Source: Streptacidiphilus sp. 4-A2 (GTDB lineage: Bacteria > Actinomycetota > Actinomycetes > Streptomycetales > Streptomycetaceae). Taken from it: DNA of 64,000 nucleotides. The stretch lies in the NCBI GenBank assembly GCA_014284505.1, contig JAAFYY010000001.1, positions 8,419,845-8,483,844 of the forward strand. The letters run 5' to 3'. The notes beneath the pieces were generated by a model. It saw nothing but the letters and a program-made list of their open reading frames with translations, made no database searches and was not told where the DNA came from. Both the position numbers and the translations under genes were made by a program. This document shows positions 48,517-57,364 of the stretch, piece by piece. The first letter of the stretch is position 1, and every line of letters begins with the position of its first letter.

Positions 48517-48720
48517 TCAGCTGTCGAACTCGCCGTTTCTGGCGCCGTCGAGGAAGGCTGCCCACTCCTTGGCGGTGAAGAACAGCACCGGGCCATGGCC
48601 TTCAGCCTTGCTGTCGCGGACGGCCCGACGACCGCCGGACAGGCTCGCAACCTCGACGCATGAGCCGTTGGCCTGGCTGGCGGTGGCCTTGCGCCAGGTG
48701 GCATGCGTCAGCTCGTCCAT
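48517..48720 (-). CDS. DUF397 protein, first tandem copy
   Basis: The 67-residue intact protein has MDELTHATWRKATASQANGS, CVEVASLSGG, AVRDSKAEGHGPVL and a final EWAAFLDGARNGEFDS. DUF397 proteins accompany XRE-DUF5753 regulators in Streptomyces (WhiJ/AbaA-like loci) and are thought to modulate them, possibly by direct binding. It starts 26 bases after the regulator stop, in the same operon. Confidence 0.92.
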   Translation of the reverse strand: MDELTHATWRKATASQANGSCVEVASLSGGRRAVRDSKAEGHGPVLFFTAKEWAAFLDGARNGEFDS

Positions 48721-48745
48721 GTCCTGCGGTCCTCTCGGGCAGTAC

Positions 48746-49588
48746 TCACTGTGATGCTGTCAATTCTCGCAAAAGCGTGGCAGTTTGGGAAACACTCAGT
48801 GCTGCCGCCCGGATGTGGTCGAACGCCAGCTTGTAGCGCTGCAAGTCGCCCTCGCGGTCTGGGTAGGGGTCGGTGTGGTTCTCGGCGTAGACCACCCCCG
48901 GGTCGCTCGAGTGCTCGAACTCCAGGATGTTGAAGTCTCCGAGCATGGTGCCTGGATGGGCGCCGTTGGCGAAGGGAACTACCTGGATGATGACGTTGGG
49001 CAGCTCGGAGAGCTTCAGCAGGCGCAGGAGCTGTCCCCGCATGATGGCTGGGCTTCCCACGAGGCGGCGAATGGCAGACTCGTCCAGGACGGCGCGAACC
49101 TGAAGCGGTGATCGCTTGGTGAGCACGGCCTGTCGGGTCATTCGGACTTCCACCCTCTGGTCCAAGGTCTCTTCCGACACCGAGGGACTGGTCCCCGTGA
49201 TGATGGCTCGGGCGTACTCCTCGGTCTGCAGCAGGCCGGGCACTACTGCCTCGTATGCCAGCAGTGTCGCGGCCTCGGCCTCCAAACCGATCATCGTCGA
49301 GTACGGCACATCGGAGTAGATCTGCCACCAGCCCTTGCGCTTGGCTTCGCGCAGTAGTCGCGACAGCTCCTCGCGGCGCTGGTCGTCGTGCACCTCGAAG
49401 AGGTCGAGGAGTCTGCCGAGGTCGGTGGGGCTGGGCGGGTTGCGGCCGTTCTCCATCCGGCTGAGCTTGCTGTTGGACCAGCCGAGGACGCGTACGGCCT
49501 CCTCGCCGGTCATGCCCGTGGCTTCGCGCAGGGCGCGCAGTTCCAGGCCGAGCCGGCGGCGCCTCACGACGGGACTGGTCGTGGCCAT
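48746..49588 (-). CDS. XRE helix-turn-helix regulator with DUF5753 domain (WhiJ-like)
   Basis: In this 280-residue protein the HTH is at about residues 10-65 (LRALREATGMTGEEAVRVLG, then WSNSKLSRMENGRNPPS). The DUF5753 domain covers the rest (LLAYEAVVPGLLQTEEYARA; NVIIQVVPFANGAHPGTMLG; DPGVVYAENHTDPYPDREGD). This is the WhiJ-like class that represses development and antibiotic genes with DUF397 partners. Diverges from an ATPase gene over a strong operator-like repeat. Confidence 0.93.
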   Translation of the reverse strand: MATTSPVVRRRRLGLELRALREATGMTGEEAVRVLGWSNSKLSRMENGRNPPSPTDLGRLLDLFEVHDDQRREELSRLLREAKRKGWWQIYSDVPYSTMIGLEAEAATLLAYEAVVPGLLQTEEYARAIITGTSPSVSEETLDQRVEVRMTRQAVLTKRSPLQVRAVLDESAIRRLVGSPAIMRGQLLRLLKLSELPNVIIQVVPFANGAHPGTMLGDFNILEFEHSSDPGVVYAENHTDPYPDREGDLQRYKLAFDHIRAAALSVSQTATLLRELTASQ

Positions 49589-49611
49589 GGTTTGATCCCA
49601 TCCCTCTGTAG

Positions 49612-49684
49612 ATGCAATGCCACTCTAGTGGTGGCATTGCATGACTGTGCTGAAGTGTGCACACTGAGTGACATGCAATACCAC
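49612..49684. promoter_or_regulatory. Operator array: 12-bp inverted repeat plus a third half-site
   Basis: ATGCAATGCCAC (49612-49623) and its exact reverse complement GTGGCATTGCAT (49631-49642) are 7 bases apart. ATGCAATACCAC at 49673-49684 repeats the half-site with one change and overlaps the ATPase start codon. The array lies between the divergent XRE regulator and ATPase genes and is much more AT-rich than the flanks. Confidence 0.75.
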
Positions 49685-50164
49685 CTCTCCGCTCAAAGGG
49701 GCCGGAACGTGGAAGAGTCATCCCAGAGATGTGTTGACATGCTTGATCTGGCAGCGACGCCCGCCGCGATCACGGCTGCGCGACGGCATGCAGCCGCCGT
49801 CTTATCCGACTGGGGCATGCCACCCGAAGTGATCGACACCGCGATGCTGCTGGTGTCCGAGTTGGCGACGAACGCGCTCCGGCACGGGCAGTTGGCTGAT
49901 GAGCCCGCCGATCGGCTGCGACTGCGGCTGCACCGCTTCTTCGGCAGGGTGCGGGTCGAGGTGCTCGACTGGAGTCCCAGCTATCCCGAACTGCGCGTGC
50001 CAGACGACGGCGCGGAGGACGGCCGGGGGCTGGCGCTCGTGCAATTGCTCAGCTGTGAGTGGGGTTACTACAGCGCTCGCAGCTACAAGGTCGTCTGGTG
50101 CGAGGTGGCCTGCCCGCTGCAAGTCCAGGCGCACCGAGCGGCACTGCTTGAGGCCGGGCGATGA
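49673..50164 (+). CDS. Anti-sigma-factor-like ATPase (HATPase_c, RsbW-type)
   Basis: The 163-residue GHKL domain has the N-box VSELATNALRHG and G-box GAEDGRGLALVQLLS. There are no histidine-kinase sensor or dimerisation parts. It resembles the small ATPases found with WhiJ/AbaA-like regulators. Its start codon is part of the third operator half-site, so the regulator could block initiation directly. Its stop overlaps the next small gene as ATGA. Confidence 0.9.
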   Translation: MQYHLSAQRGRNVEESSQRCVDMLDLAATPAAITAARRHAAAVLSDWGMPPEVIDTAMLLVSELATNALRHGQLADEPADRLRLRLHRFFGRVRVEVLDWSPSYPELRVPDDGAEDGRGLALVQLLSCEWGYYSARSYKVVWCEVACPLQVQAHRAALLEAGR

Positions 50165-50334
50165 GCGGGTACGGATGCGGTTTCCGGCCCGCCGAGCCCG
50201 AACCGGTCGACGGGTGCGCGGAATGTGCCGCTTACACCGAGCAGGCCAGAGCCGCAGCGGCGCGGGGCGACCACAGCGCTGCCACCGATCAGCGGGTGCT
50301 CATACGCCGCCACCAGGGCGCGGAGCACGGCTGA
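50161..50334 (+). CDS. 57-residue Cys-containing protein, unknown function
   Basis: The ATG overlaps the ATPase stop (ATGA). The frame encodes MSGYGCGFRPAEPEPVDGCA then ECAAYTEQARAAAARGD and a basic helix end. The CGF...CAEC cysteines could bind metal. Similar short genes often trail this ATPase class in Streptomyces. Function unknown. Confidence 0.65.
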   Translation: MSGYGCGFRPAEPEPVDGCAECAAYTEQARAAAARGDHSAATDQRVLIRRHQGAEHG

Positions 50335-50339
50335 GCCGT

Positions 50340-51299
50340 TCAGACCGCGACCAGGGTCTCGATGCCGGCCGGGCGGTCGAGGGCGGTGGCTTCCGGGCGG
50401 ACCCGCAGGGACAGGTGCAGCCGCAGTACCGCCACCCACACCAGCGCAGCGCCCAGCAGGTGGATGCCGACGATCAGTTCGGGCAGGTGGGTGAAGTACT
50501 GGACGAAGCCGATGACCGCCTGGGAGAGCAGCACCACCAGGAACTCCCGGGCGCGCGTCCGCGGCTCGTGCGGGGCGTCCACCGCCAGCAGTACGAAGAG
50601 CATGGCCAGCGACAGGCCGATGGTGACCATGGCGAAGTCGGCGTGGAACTGGGTCACCTTCTCCCAGTTGAACGGCATCCGCTTGACCGCCGTGCCGTCG
50701 CCGGAGTGCGGCCCGGTGCCGGTGGCCAGAGTCCCGGCGACGATCAGCGCCGAGGTCACCGCGATGGTCAGCCGGGACAGGTGCAGCACCGGACGCCCGA
50801 CCGCCCGCACCGGCTCGCCGTCGCCCTCGCGGGCGCGCTGCCACATCGCCAGCGCGGTGAGGATCAGCACCATGGAGGTGAGGAAGTGCACGGCCACCAC
50901 GAACGGGTTGAGGTGCGTCAGCACGGTGATCCCGCCGAGCACCGCGTCCACCACGATGATCCAGAACTGCGCCCAGCCGAGCCGGGAGACGCTGCGCCGC
51001 CACGGGCTGCCGCAGCGGGCGGCGATGATGGCCAGGCCGACCACCACGCAGACCACGTCGGTGAGCATCCGGTTGGTGAACTCGATGATCCCGTGGATGC
51101 CCATCGCCGCCGTCGGGGCGAGGTCGCCGCCGGTGCAGGTGGGCCAGGTCGGGCAGCCGAGACCGGAGCTGGTCAGCCGGACCGCGCCGCCGGTGACCAC
51201 GATCAGCACGCTCGCGACCAGGGTCGCGAACGCCGTCCAGCGGATCACCCGGTCGGGGACGGTGACCCGGTCGGCGAGGAGTGAGAAGGGGGTACGCAC
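50340..51299 (-). CDS. ctaA: Haem A synthase (COX15/CtaA)
   Basis: The 319-residue eight-helix protein has the conserved Cys pair GLGCPTWPTC after helix 1 and haem-ligand histidines in IHGIIEFTNRMLTD, LNPFVVAVHFLTSM, EKVTQFHADFAMV and LIVGIHLLGAALVW. It oxidises the haem O made by CtaB to haem A for cytochrome aa3. The frame extends upstream without homology, and GTG 51299 (MRTPFSLLADRVTV) gives the normal length. The ribosome site is weak. Confidence 0.92.
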   Translation of the reverse strand: MRTPFSLLADRVTVPDRVIRWTAFATLVASVLIVVTGGAVRLTSSGLGCPTWPTCTGGDLAPTAAMGIHGIIEFTNRMLTDVVCVVVGLAIIAARCGSPWRRSVSRLGWAQFWIIVVDAVLGGITVLTHLNPFVVAVHFLTSMVLILTALAMWQRAREGDGEPVRAVGRPVLHLSRLTIAVTSALIVAGTLATGTGPHSGDGTAVKRMPFNWEKVTQFHADFAMVTIGLSLAMLFVLLAVDAPHEPRTRAREFLVVLLSQAVIGFVQYFTHLPELIVGIHLLGAALVWVAVLRLHLSLRVRPEATALDRPAGIETLVAV

Positions 51300-51454
51300 G
51301 GGTTCATCGTAGATTGCCCGGATACGGATCTTGGCCACGGGGCGGCGCCCCCGGCGCGGCGACGGCATGACCACCCCGGGCCGCCCCGGGGTGGCACCCC
51401 GGCGTGGGCGGCTCGTGGGCGGCTCGCGTGCCGCCCTGAAATACCCCGCGCCGC

Positions 51455-52833
51455 TCAGGCCTCCTTGGCCACCGGGCCGCTCACCGCGCGTTCGGCGTTG
51501 CGGCGGGTCTTGGCCCAGCCGTTGCGGCCGGTCACGATCCGGCCGACCGCCCGCCAGGAGACCACGTACAGCGAGACCAGGTACAGCGGGTAGAGCAGTC
51601 CCCAGCCCAGGGCCTGCCAGAAGCCGCTCCCGGGCTCGCACTTGCGGCGGTAGATCGGGCCCCAGATCACGAACTGGCCGAAGGCCATGGCCAGGTACAG
51701 CAGCACGCCGTGCCAGCCGCCGTCGGCCAGGTAGTGCAGCGCCGCCCCCGGGTGCCGCGCGTAGGAGGCCAGCAGTGCGATCAGCGGGATCGGGTAGAGC
51801 AACGCGCCGAGCAGTTGCAGCCAGGGCTGGACCAGGAAGAAGGTCAGCTCCAGGAAGCCCAGGTTGGGTATCAGGTTCGACCGCCACACCGAGCCGACAT
51901 AGCGCAGGCACTGCATCACGCCCTGGGCCCAGCGGGTGCGCTGGGTCAGGAAGCGCTTGGTGTCGAACAGCGCCTCCTGCTCGACGAAGGTGTCCGCGCA
52001 GAAGCTGTTGATCCAGCCGGCCAGCAGCAGGTGCATGCCCAGCTCGAAGTCCTCCAGCAGTCGTCCGGTCCACGGGCGGCCGCGTTGCACGGCGAGGTCG
52101 TCCAGCGCGCACAGTCGGGCGAACTGCCCGTTGCCGCCCAGGCAGACACTGCGCGAGGTCTTGCGTGCGTGCTGGAGCGCGGCCACCGGGGCGCGGAACT
52201 CCAGGTCCTGCATCCGGATCAGCAGCCGGGCGTAGAGGTTGCGCGCCCGACCGCCGTCGGGGACGGGGCGGCGCTCGGTCCGGTTCATCATCCGAACCTC
52301 GATCTGCACCCCGCCGACCTCGGAGCGGCCGAGGAAGCGCCGCGCCGCCACGTAGTCCAGGCAGCCGGGTTCGGGCCGGCCGTCGGCGTCGAAAACGCCG
52401 ACGATGGTGCGGGCCCGGTCGGCGTTCGGCGGCAGCCAGTCGTTGAGCATCCGGTAGGCCGCGTTCAGCGCCTCGCCCTTGCCCTGACGAGCCTCCGGGC
52501 GGCGACGCTGCACCAGGTGGATGCCGCCGTCCCGCTGCGTGGCCCAGCGGACGATCTCCCCGGTGCGGTCCTCGGAGTCGTCGTCGATCACCCAGATGTG
52601 CGCGGTGGGACAGGCTGCCCGCAGGTACTCCAGGGTCTGGCCGATCACCGCCTCCTCGTCACGGCAGGGAACGAAGAGGTGCCAGTCGTAGTCGGAGGCC
52701 TTTCCGGCCCGGCGGCTGCGCCGCACGAGCAGCGGGAGCACCAGTCGACCAGATAGAGCGGGAACAGGAAGCTCAGCACCAGGGTGATCTGGGAGACCAG
52801 CGAGAGCAGGCCGGAAGCTGCGGGGGTGGGCAT
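51455..52833 (-). CDS. CESA-like GT2 membrane glycosyltransferase (one frameshift)
   Basis: The N-terminal membrane helix (MPTPAASGLLSLVSQITLVL) is followed, after a base change near 52740, by the GT-A domain: HLFVPCRDEEAVIGQTLEYL, WVIDDDSEDRTGEIVRW, GVFDADGRPEP (DxD), a GRLLEDFELGMHLL motif (ED) and QRTRWAQGVMQCLRYV (QxxRW). Several C-terminal helices follow. This is the architecture of processive polysaccharide synthases. Restored length is about 458 residues. It opens an exopolysaccharide-type island. The polymer is unknown. Confidence 0.88.
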
Positions 52834-52941
52834 GACTGGTTCTCCCAGACGGGTACTGCCGGACGAGGTGGTGAGCGGGTACGGCGGGCCCTGAGCGGGC
52901 CCGCCGCGGTGCTGTCGGGTCAGCGCTTCGCGGCTGTCGGG

Positions 52942-53118
52942 TCAGCGCTTCGCGCGGGCGACCCGGGCCGAGCGCATCATCAGCAGACCGGCCATGACCA
53001 TGGCCACGGCGAGGACGGTGATGGCGACGCCCGGCAGTCCGAAGCCGGTGTCGGCCAGCTGTGCGCCGCCGAGGACCGCCCCGGCGCCGACGGCTCCCTT
53101 GCCTGCGGTTCCGTACAT
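52942..53118 (-). CDS. 58-residue membrane protein with LAxTG-like motif
   Basis: The start MYGTAGKGAVGAGAVLGGAQ leads to LADTG, a hydrophobic helix (VAITVLAVAMVMAGLLMM) and a basic end RSARVARAKR. That is the layout of a class E sortase sorting signal, but there is no signal peptide and almost no passenger. AAAGGGG precedes the ATG. It may be a tiny accessory of the adjacent polysaccharide genes. Confidence 0.65.
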   Translation of the reverse strand: MYGTAGKGAVGAGAVLGGAQLADTGFGLPGVAITVLAVAMVMAGLLMMRSARVARAKR

Positions 53119-53188
53119 GGTGCCCCTTTCTTCTTGTCGTGCGGTTGTGGCAGTGCGCCCCCTGGGTCGGGGGTGCACGTACGAGTGC

Positions 53189-54316
53189 TCAGTCCTTGGT
53201 GACGAGCAGCGGATCGGGCACTGGCAGCCCGTCGGCCAGCGCCGTCGCGACGACACTGATCCGTCGGGAGGCCAGGCCGTCCCCGTAGGGAGAGGGGTGG
53301 CTGCCAGCCGACGGCTCAGACCTGTGTCGGCCAGTAGCAGCCGGGCCGCGTTGACCAGGTCGGGGCCCGGGTTGACCAGCCGCGCGAAGCCCGCGGTGAC
53401 CGCCTCCGGCCGCTCGGTGCTGGTGCGGACGATCAGCAGCGGCTTCTTCAGGACGGTGCATTCCTCCTGGACGCCCCCGGAGTCGGAGACCAGCAGCCGG
53501 GCCTGCCCGGCGAGGGCGAGGAAGGTCGGGTGGTCCACCGGATCGGTCAGGCGCAACTGCTCCCTGCGGGCGTCCAGGCCGAACTCCTGATCTTCGCCCG
53601 GGTGCGCGGATGCAGCGGCAGCCACCACCGGAAGGTCCAGGCGGCGAGCGATCCAGGATCGCGCCAGCCGGCCGTGTCCGAGTTCTCCGGACGATGGAAG
53701 TGGCCAGCACGAACTCGCCGGGTACGGCGTACTGCTCGACCAGGCCGCACGGTCGGCAGGGGAGGGCAGCGAACGCAGGTGCCTCGACCACGGTGTTGCC
53801 GTGACCCGGATCCGTCCCGACGGTACGCCTCGGCCAGCAGGTTCCCGGCTGCCTCGGGTCGCCGCGCAGTGCAGTCGGCCAGCACGCCGACGACCTGACG
53901 GTTGATCTCCTCCGGCATGGAGCGGTCCGGAGCGTAGCCCGCCTCGACATGGACCACCGATGCCGCAGTATGGGCCGCCTGCGCTCCCGCCGAGGTGCTG
54001 TTTGTCCCCCTGGACGATCACCGCGCGCGGCGGAGAGGGTGAACTCCCGGGTCAGCTCGGCGATCAGGTACCGATCTGTGGCCGCGCCCCAGCGGCCGGT
54101 GGCGCCGTCCAGCAGCAGATGCGGATCGGGCAGGCCGAAGTTGCCGAAGAAGGCGCCGGAGAGCGCGCTGTCGTAGTGCTGGCCGGTGTGCACGATACGG
54201 GCCCGGTCGCCGAGCTCGGTGATCAGCCCGGCGAGCTTGATGATCTCCGGACGGGTGCCGAAGACCACAGCGATGTCACGGGAGTCGGGAATGGAGCCGA
54301 CGGACGACTTGGACAT
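53189..54316 (-). CDS. wecB: UDP-N-acetylglucosamine 2-epimerase (many indels)
   Basis: The start MSKSSVGSIPDSRDIAVVFG runs into TRPEIIKLAGLITELGD and HTGQHYD, the epimerase signature. The remaining pieces VHVEAGYAPDRSMPEEINRQ, SHRPEN, VSDSGGVQEECTVLKKPLLI and RTSTERPEAVTAGFARLVNP are spread over three frames, with at least six indels. Combined length is about 375 residues. It would make UDP-ManNAc for a surface polymer. The high error count could also mean a real pseudogene, but each fragment is well conserved. GGGGAGAT precedes the ATG. Confidence 0.8.
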   Translation of the reverse strand: MSKSSVGSIPDSRDIAVVFGTRPEIIKLAGLITELGDRARIVHTGQHYDSALSGAFFGNFGLPDPHLLLDGATGRWGAATDRYLIAELTREFTLSAARGDRPGGQTAPRRERRRPILRHRWSMSRRATLRTAPCRRRSTVRSSACWPTALRGDPRQPGTCWPRRTVGTDPGHGNTVVEAPAFAALPCRPCGLVEQYAVPGEFVLATSIVRRTRTRPAGAILDRSPPGPSGGGCRCIRAPGRRSGVRPGRPQGAVAPDRSGGPPDLPRPRRAGPAAGLRLRGRPGGMHRPEEAAADRPHQHRAAGGGHRGLRAAGQPGPRPGQRGPAATGRHRSEPSAGSHPSPYGDGLASRRISVVATALADGLPVPDPLLVTKD

Positions 54317-54698
54317 ATCTCCCCGGATGGAGTCCTGCGCCCGGGCGTCAGCTCGCGAGCGTTTCCGACGTGACCGCTCGGGACTGGTGTGAAGATTCCG
54401 TGATCCCTGGTGTCCTCGTCGTGCAGATCGTATGGGGAGCAGGTGAAATCGAACATTGGCGTAGACCGGCCTGATTGGAACGTTGTAGCTTCGTGACCCG
54501 GTGTAGCTCTGTTCGATGATTGGCTACTGAGGGTCATTCCCGCTGCTCGTTCGGTATCCGTGGGGGAGTCGGTAAGAAATCGACCCCGAGCTCCCCTGTC
54601 GAACAGATATCCCCTAGCATCCCGGTGCACCCACCCCGTGACCGTGTGTCCCAAGCGAAGCACCGAAGCCCGGCGCGCTCCCCTGGACCGGTCGATCC
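54317..54698. other. Divergent promoter interval of the polysaccharide island
   Basis: No supported gene. The DNA is less GC-rich than the coding flanks, which suggests promoters for the epimerase unit (minus) and the synthase unit (plus). CTAGCAT at 54614-54620 is a possible -10 region for the plus-strand genes, with no clear -35. Confidence 0.4.
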
Positions 54699-56355
54699 AT
54701 GGAGCCCACGTACGTGATCCAGCCTCAGCCCCCGGCCCATGGCCGACGGCGCGCTTCCCGCTCCGGGCCCGTCTTCACCGGGCTGCTCCCAGCGCCGCCG
54801 GACGACCGCGAGAAGTACTCGTACGTCAAGCGCTACACCTGGGTGCTGAACGTCTCCTCCTTGGTCGGCTTCGTCTGCGTGCTCTTCAGCCAGGTCGACT
54901 CGGCCGCGCACAGCCTGTGGATCTGGTTGTTCGCGCCGGTGCTGCTGCTCTCCGCCGTCGGGTTCCTGATAGGCGTGCGGCTTGAGTCGTTCGCCCCGAG
55001 CTTCGACGTCAAGGAGCACCGCCGCCTGGTGCGCTCCTGGCAGCCCGGGTACTACCCCAGCGTCGATGTGTTCCTCCCGGTCTGCGGCGAGCCGATCGAG
55101 GTGCTGCACAACACCTGGACGCATGTCCAGCGGCTGGCCGAGACCTATCCGGGACAGGTCACCCCGATCGTCCTGGACGACTCCGACAGCCCCGAACTCG
55201 GGGCGATGGCGGAGGACTTCGGCTTCCGCTACCTGGTCCGTCCGAACCGTGGCTGGTTCAAGAAGGCGGGCAATCTGCGGCACGGCTTCGAGAACTCCGA
55301 CGGCGACGCCATCCTCATCCTCGACGCCGACTTCGCGCCCCGCTCCGATCTGCTGCACGAGCTGATGCCCTACCTGGACGACGACCAGCGGATCGCGATC
55401 GTGCAGTCCCCGCAGTTCTTCCGGGTGCTGGACCAGCAGAACTGGATCGAGCGCGGGGCCGGGGCGGTGCAGGAGCTGTTCTACCGCTCGGTGCAGGTCT
55501 CCCGGCAGCGCAGCGACGGCGCGATCTGCGTGGGCTCCTGCGCGGTCTACCGGCGCACCGCGCTCGCCGAGATCGGCGGGACCAGTCTGATCGAGCACCG
55601 AGGACATGCACACCGGCTTCGACTCCGGGCCAAGGGCTGGGACCTGCGCTATGTGCCGCTGGCCCTGTCCACCGGGGTCTGCCCGGAACACCGTCGGCTC
55701 GTACTACAACCAGCAGTACCGCTGGTGCATGGCCTCGATGAGCATGCTCGGCAGCGTCAAGGACTTCTGGCAGGTGAAGATGCGCTTCGCCAGCCGGCTC
55801 TGCTACATCTCCGGCTTCGTTCTACTACATCGAGACGGCACTGCTGACCTTCACCGGGCCGCTGATCGCGCTGACCCTGCTGCTCTTCTACCCGTACCAG
55901 TTGCGCGCCACCAATATGTGGCTGGTGCTGCCCAGCGTGCTGTACCTGACCGTGGTCTACCCGCTGTGGCACCGCAACCCCTACCGGCTGGAGGCCTGGG
56001 CGACCCGGGTGATGTACGGCTGGGCACATGTCTTCGCAATCTGGGACCTGCTGCGCGGCCGTCCGATGGGCTGGCAGCCCACCGGGTCGGGCGGGGCCAA
56101 GAACAACAAGACCCGCCGGTTCTGGATCGGCATGTGGGCCTGGAGCTTCCCACGGCCGTGATCTGGGTGGTGGTCGCACTGTGGCGGATGTCCACGATGC
56201 AGCCCGCGGACTTCGCACTGATGCTCGCCTCGGGTCTGTTCTACGCGGTCGCCGTGGGCCGGGCGCTGATCGAACCGCCGCCGGCCCCGGTGCAGGAGGA
56301 CCCGGCGACGGGCTCTCTGTTGATACCGACCCCTGGCGTGGAGGCGATCCGATGA
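54699..56355 (+). CDS. Cellulose-synthase-like GT2 glycosyltransferase (several indels)
   Basis: Two N-terminal helices (VLNVSSLVGFVCVLFSQ; WIWLFAPVLLLSAVGFLIG) precede the catalytic domain, with VDVFLPVCGEPIEVLHNTW, IVLDDSDSPELG, LILDADFAPR (DxD), an EDMHTGFDLRAKGWDLRYV-type TED region split by a shift near 55595, and NQQYRWCMASMSMLG (QxxRW). C-terminal helices continue after shifts near 55690, 55820 and 56150. Restored length is about 553 residues. This is the bacterial cellulose-synthase/CslA plan. It heads a three-gene unit coupled by overlaps to a GH26-like lipoprotein and a GT39 protein. Confidence 0.9.
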
Positions 56356-57364
56356 GGCGAGGCATCACCGGTCTGCTGCTGGCGCTGCTGCTCACGCTCG
56401 CCTGCGTCGGCTGCGACGCCTCGGCGACGCGCCGATCGGCGCCGGCGGCCAGGGCGCGCAGCCCGCCGCGGGCGGGGCGGCGGCGAGCAGTGCCGCCGCG
56501 ATCCCCGTGCAGCCGTACAACATCACCCCGCTGCTGAACCCCTCCGGGAAGCTCTTCGGGGCGACCTTCGACGGAGTGCCGGCCTCGCTGGCGCCGGTCC
56601 AGGCGTACACCGCCCAGGTCGGCCGCAAGCCGGACCTGCTGGAGTTCTACCTGGCCTGGGGCGACGCGCTCCAGGCCGACCAGACACAGGCGGTCTGGGA
56701 CGACGGACAGGTGCCCTACCTCGCCTGGGAGCCCTACAAGGCGACCATGGCGCAGATCGCCTCCGGTAGTCAGGACGCCTATATCCGGGCCACCGCCGAC
56801 ACCATCCGCGATCTGGATCTGCCGATCGCGATCAGCTTCGGTCACGAGATGAACGGCGACTGGTACCCTGGGGGACCAAGGGCAGTACCCCGGCGCAGTT
56901 CGTGGCGGCCTGGCAGCACATCCACGACATCTTCCAGAACGAGGGGGTGTCGAATGTGATCTGGGTGTGGAGCCCCAACATCATCAACCCGGTGCCCTCG
57001 GTCCAGTTGAAGGCGTACTACCCGGTGACGGCTATGTCGACTGGGTCGGCGTGGTCGGCTACTACGCGCTGAGCGGTGCCCACGACTTCCAGCAGCTCTT
57101 CGGGCCGACCTTCGACGAGGTGCGGGGCTTCACCCGCAAGCCCTTCCTGCTGGCCGAGACCGGAGCGGAGCCGAGCCCGCGCAAGGCCGCGCAGATCACC
57201 GAGCTGCTGAAGACCGTGGCGGACACCCCGGACGTCCTCGGTTCATCTGGTTCGACCTGAACAAGGAGACGGACTGGCGGGTGGACAGCAGCCCGGCCAC
57301 GCTGGCGGCCTTCAAGGCCGGCGCCGAGAACGCCCGCTACGACTTCGACCCAAGGCACCCCTGA
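56352..57364 (+). CDS. GH26-like glycoside hydrolase lipoprotein (several indels)
   Basis: The start MRRGITGLLLALLLTLACVG with Cys at 21 is a lipoprotein signal. After a shift near 56430 the catalytic domain reads FGATFDGVPASLAPVQAYTA, YLAWEPYKATMAQIASGSQD and SFGHEMNGDWYPWG (acid/base Glu; the final WG lies past a shift near 56870). Further on are VIWVWSPNIINP and KPFLLAETGAEP (nucleophile Glu), the GH26 beta-mannanase-type pattern. It probably trims or releases the polymer made by the upstream synthase, as glycosidases in cellulose and alginate operons do. The ATG overlaps the synthase stop (ATGA). Confidence 0.85.
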
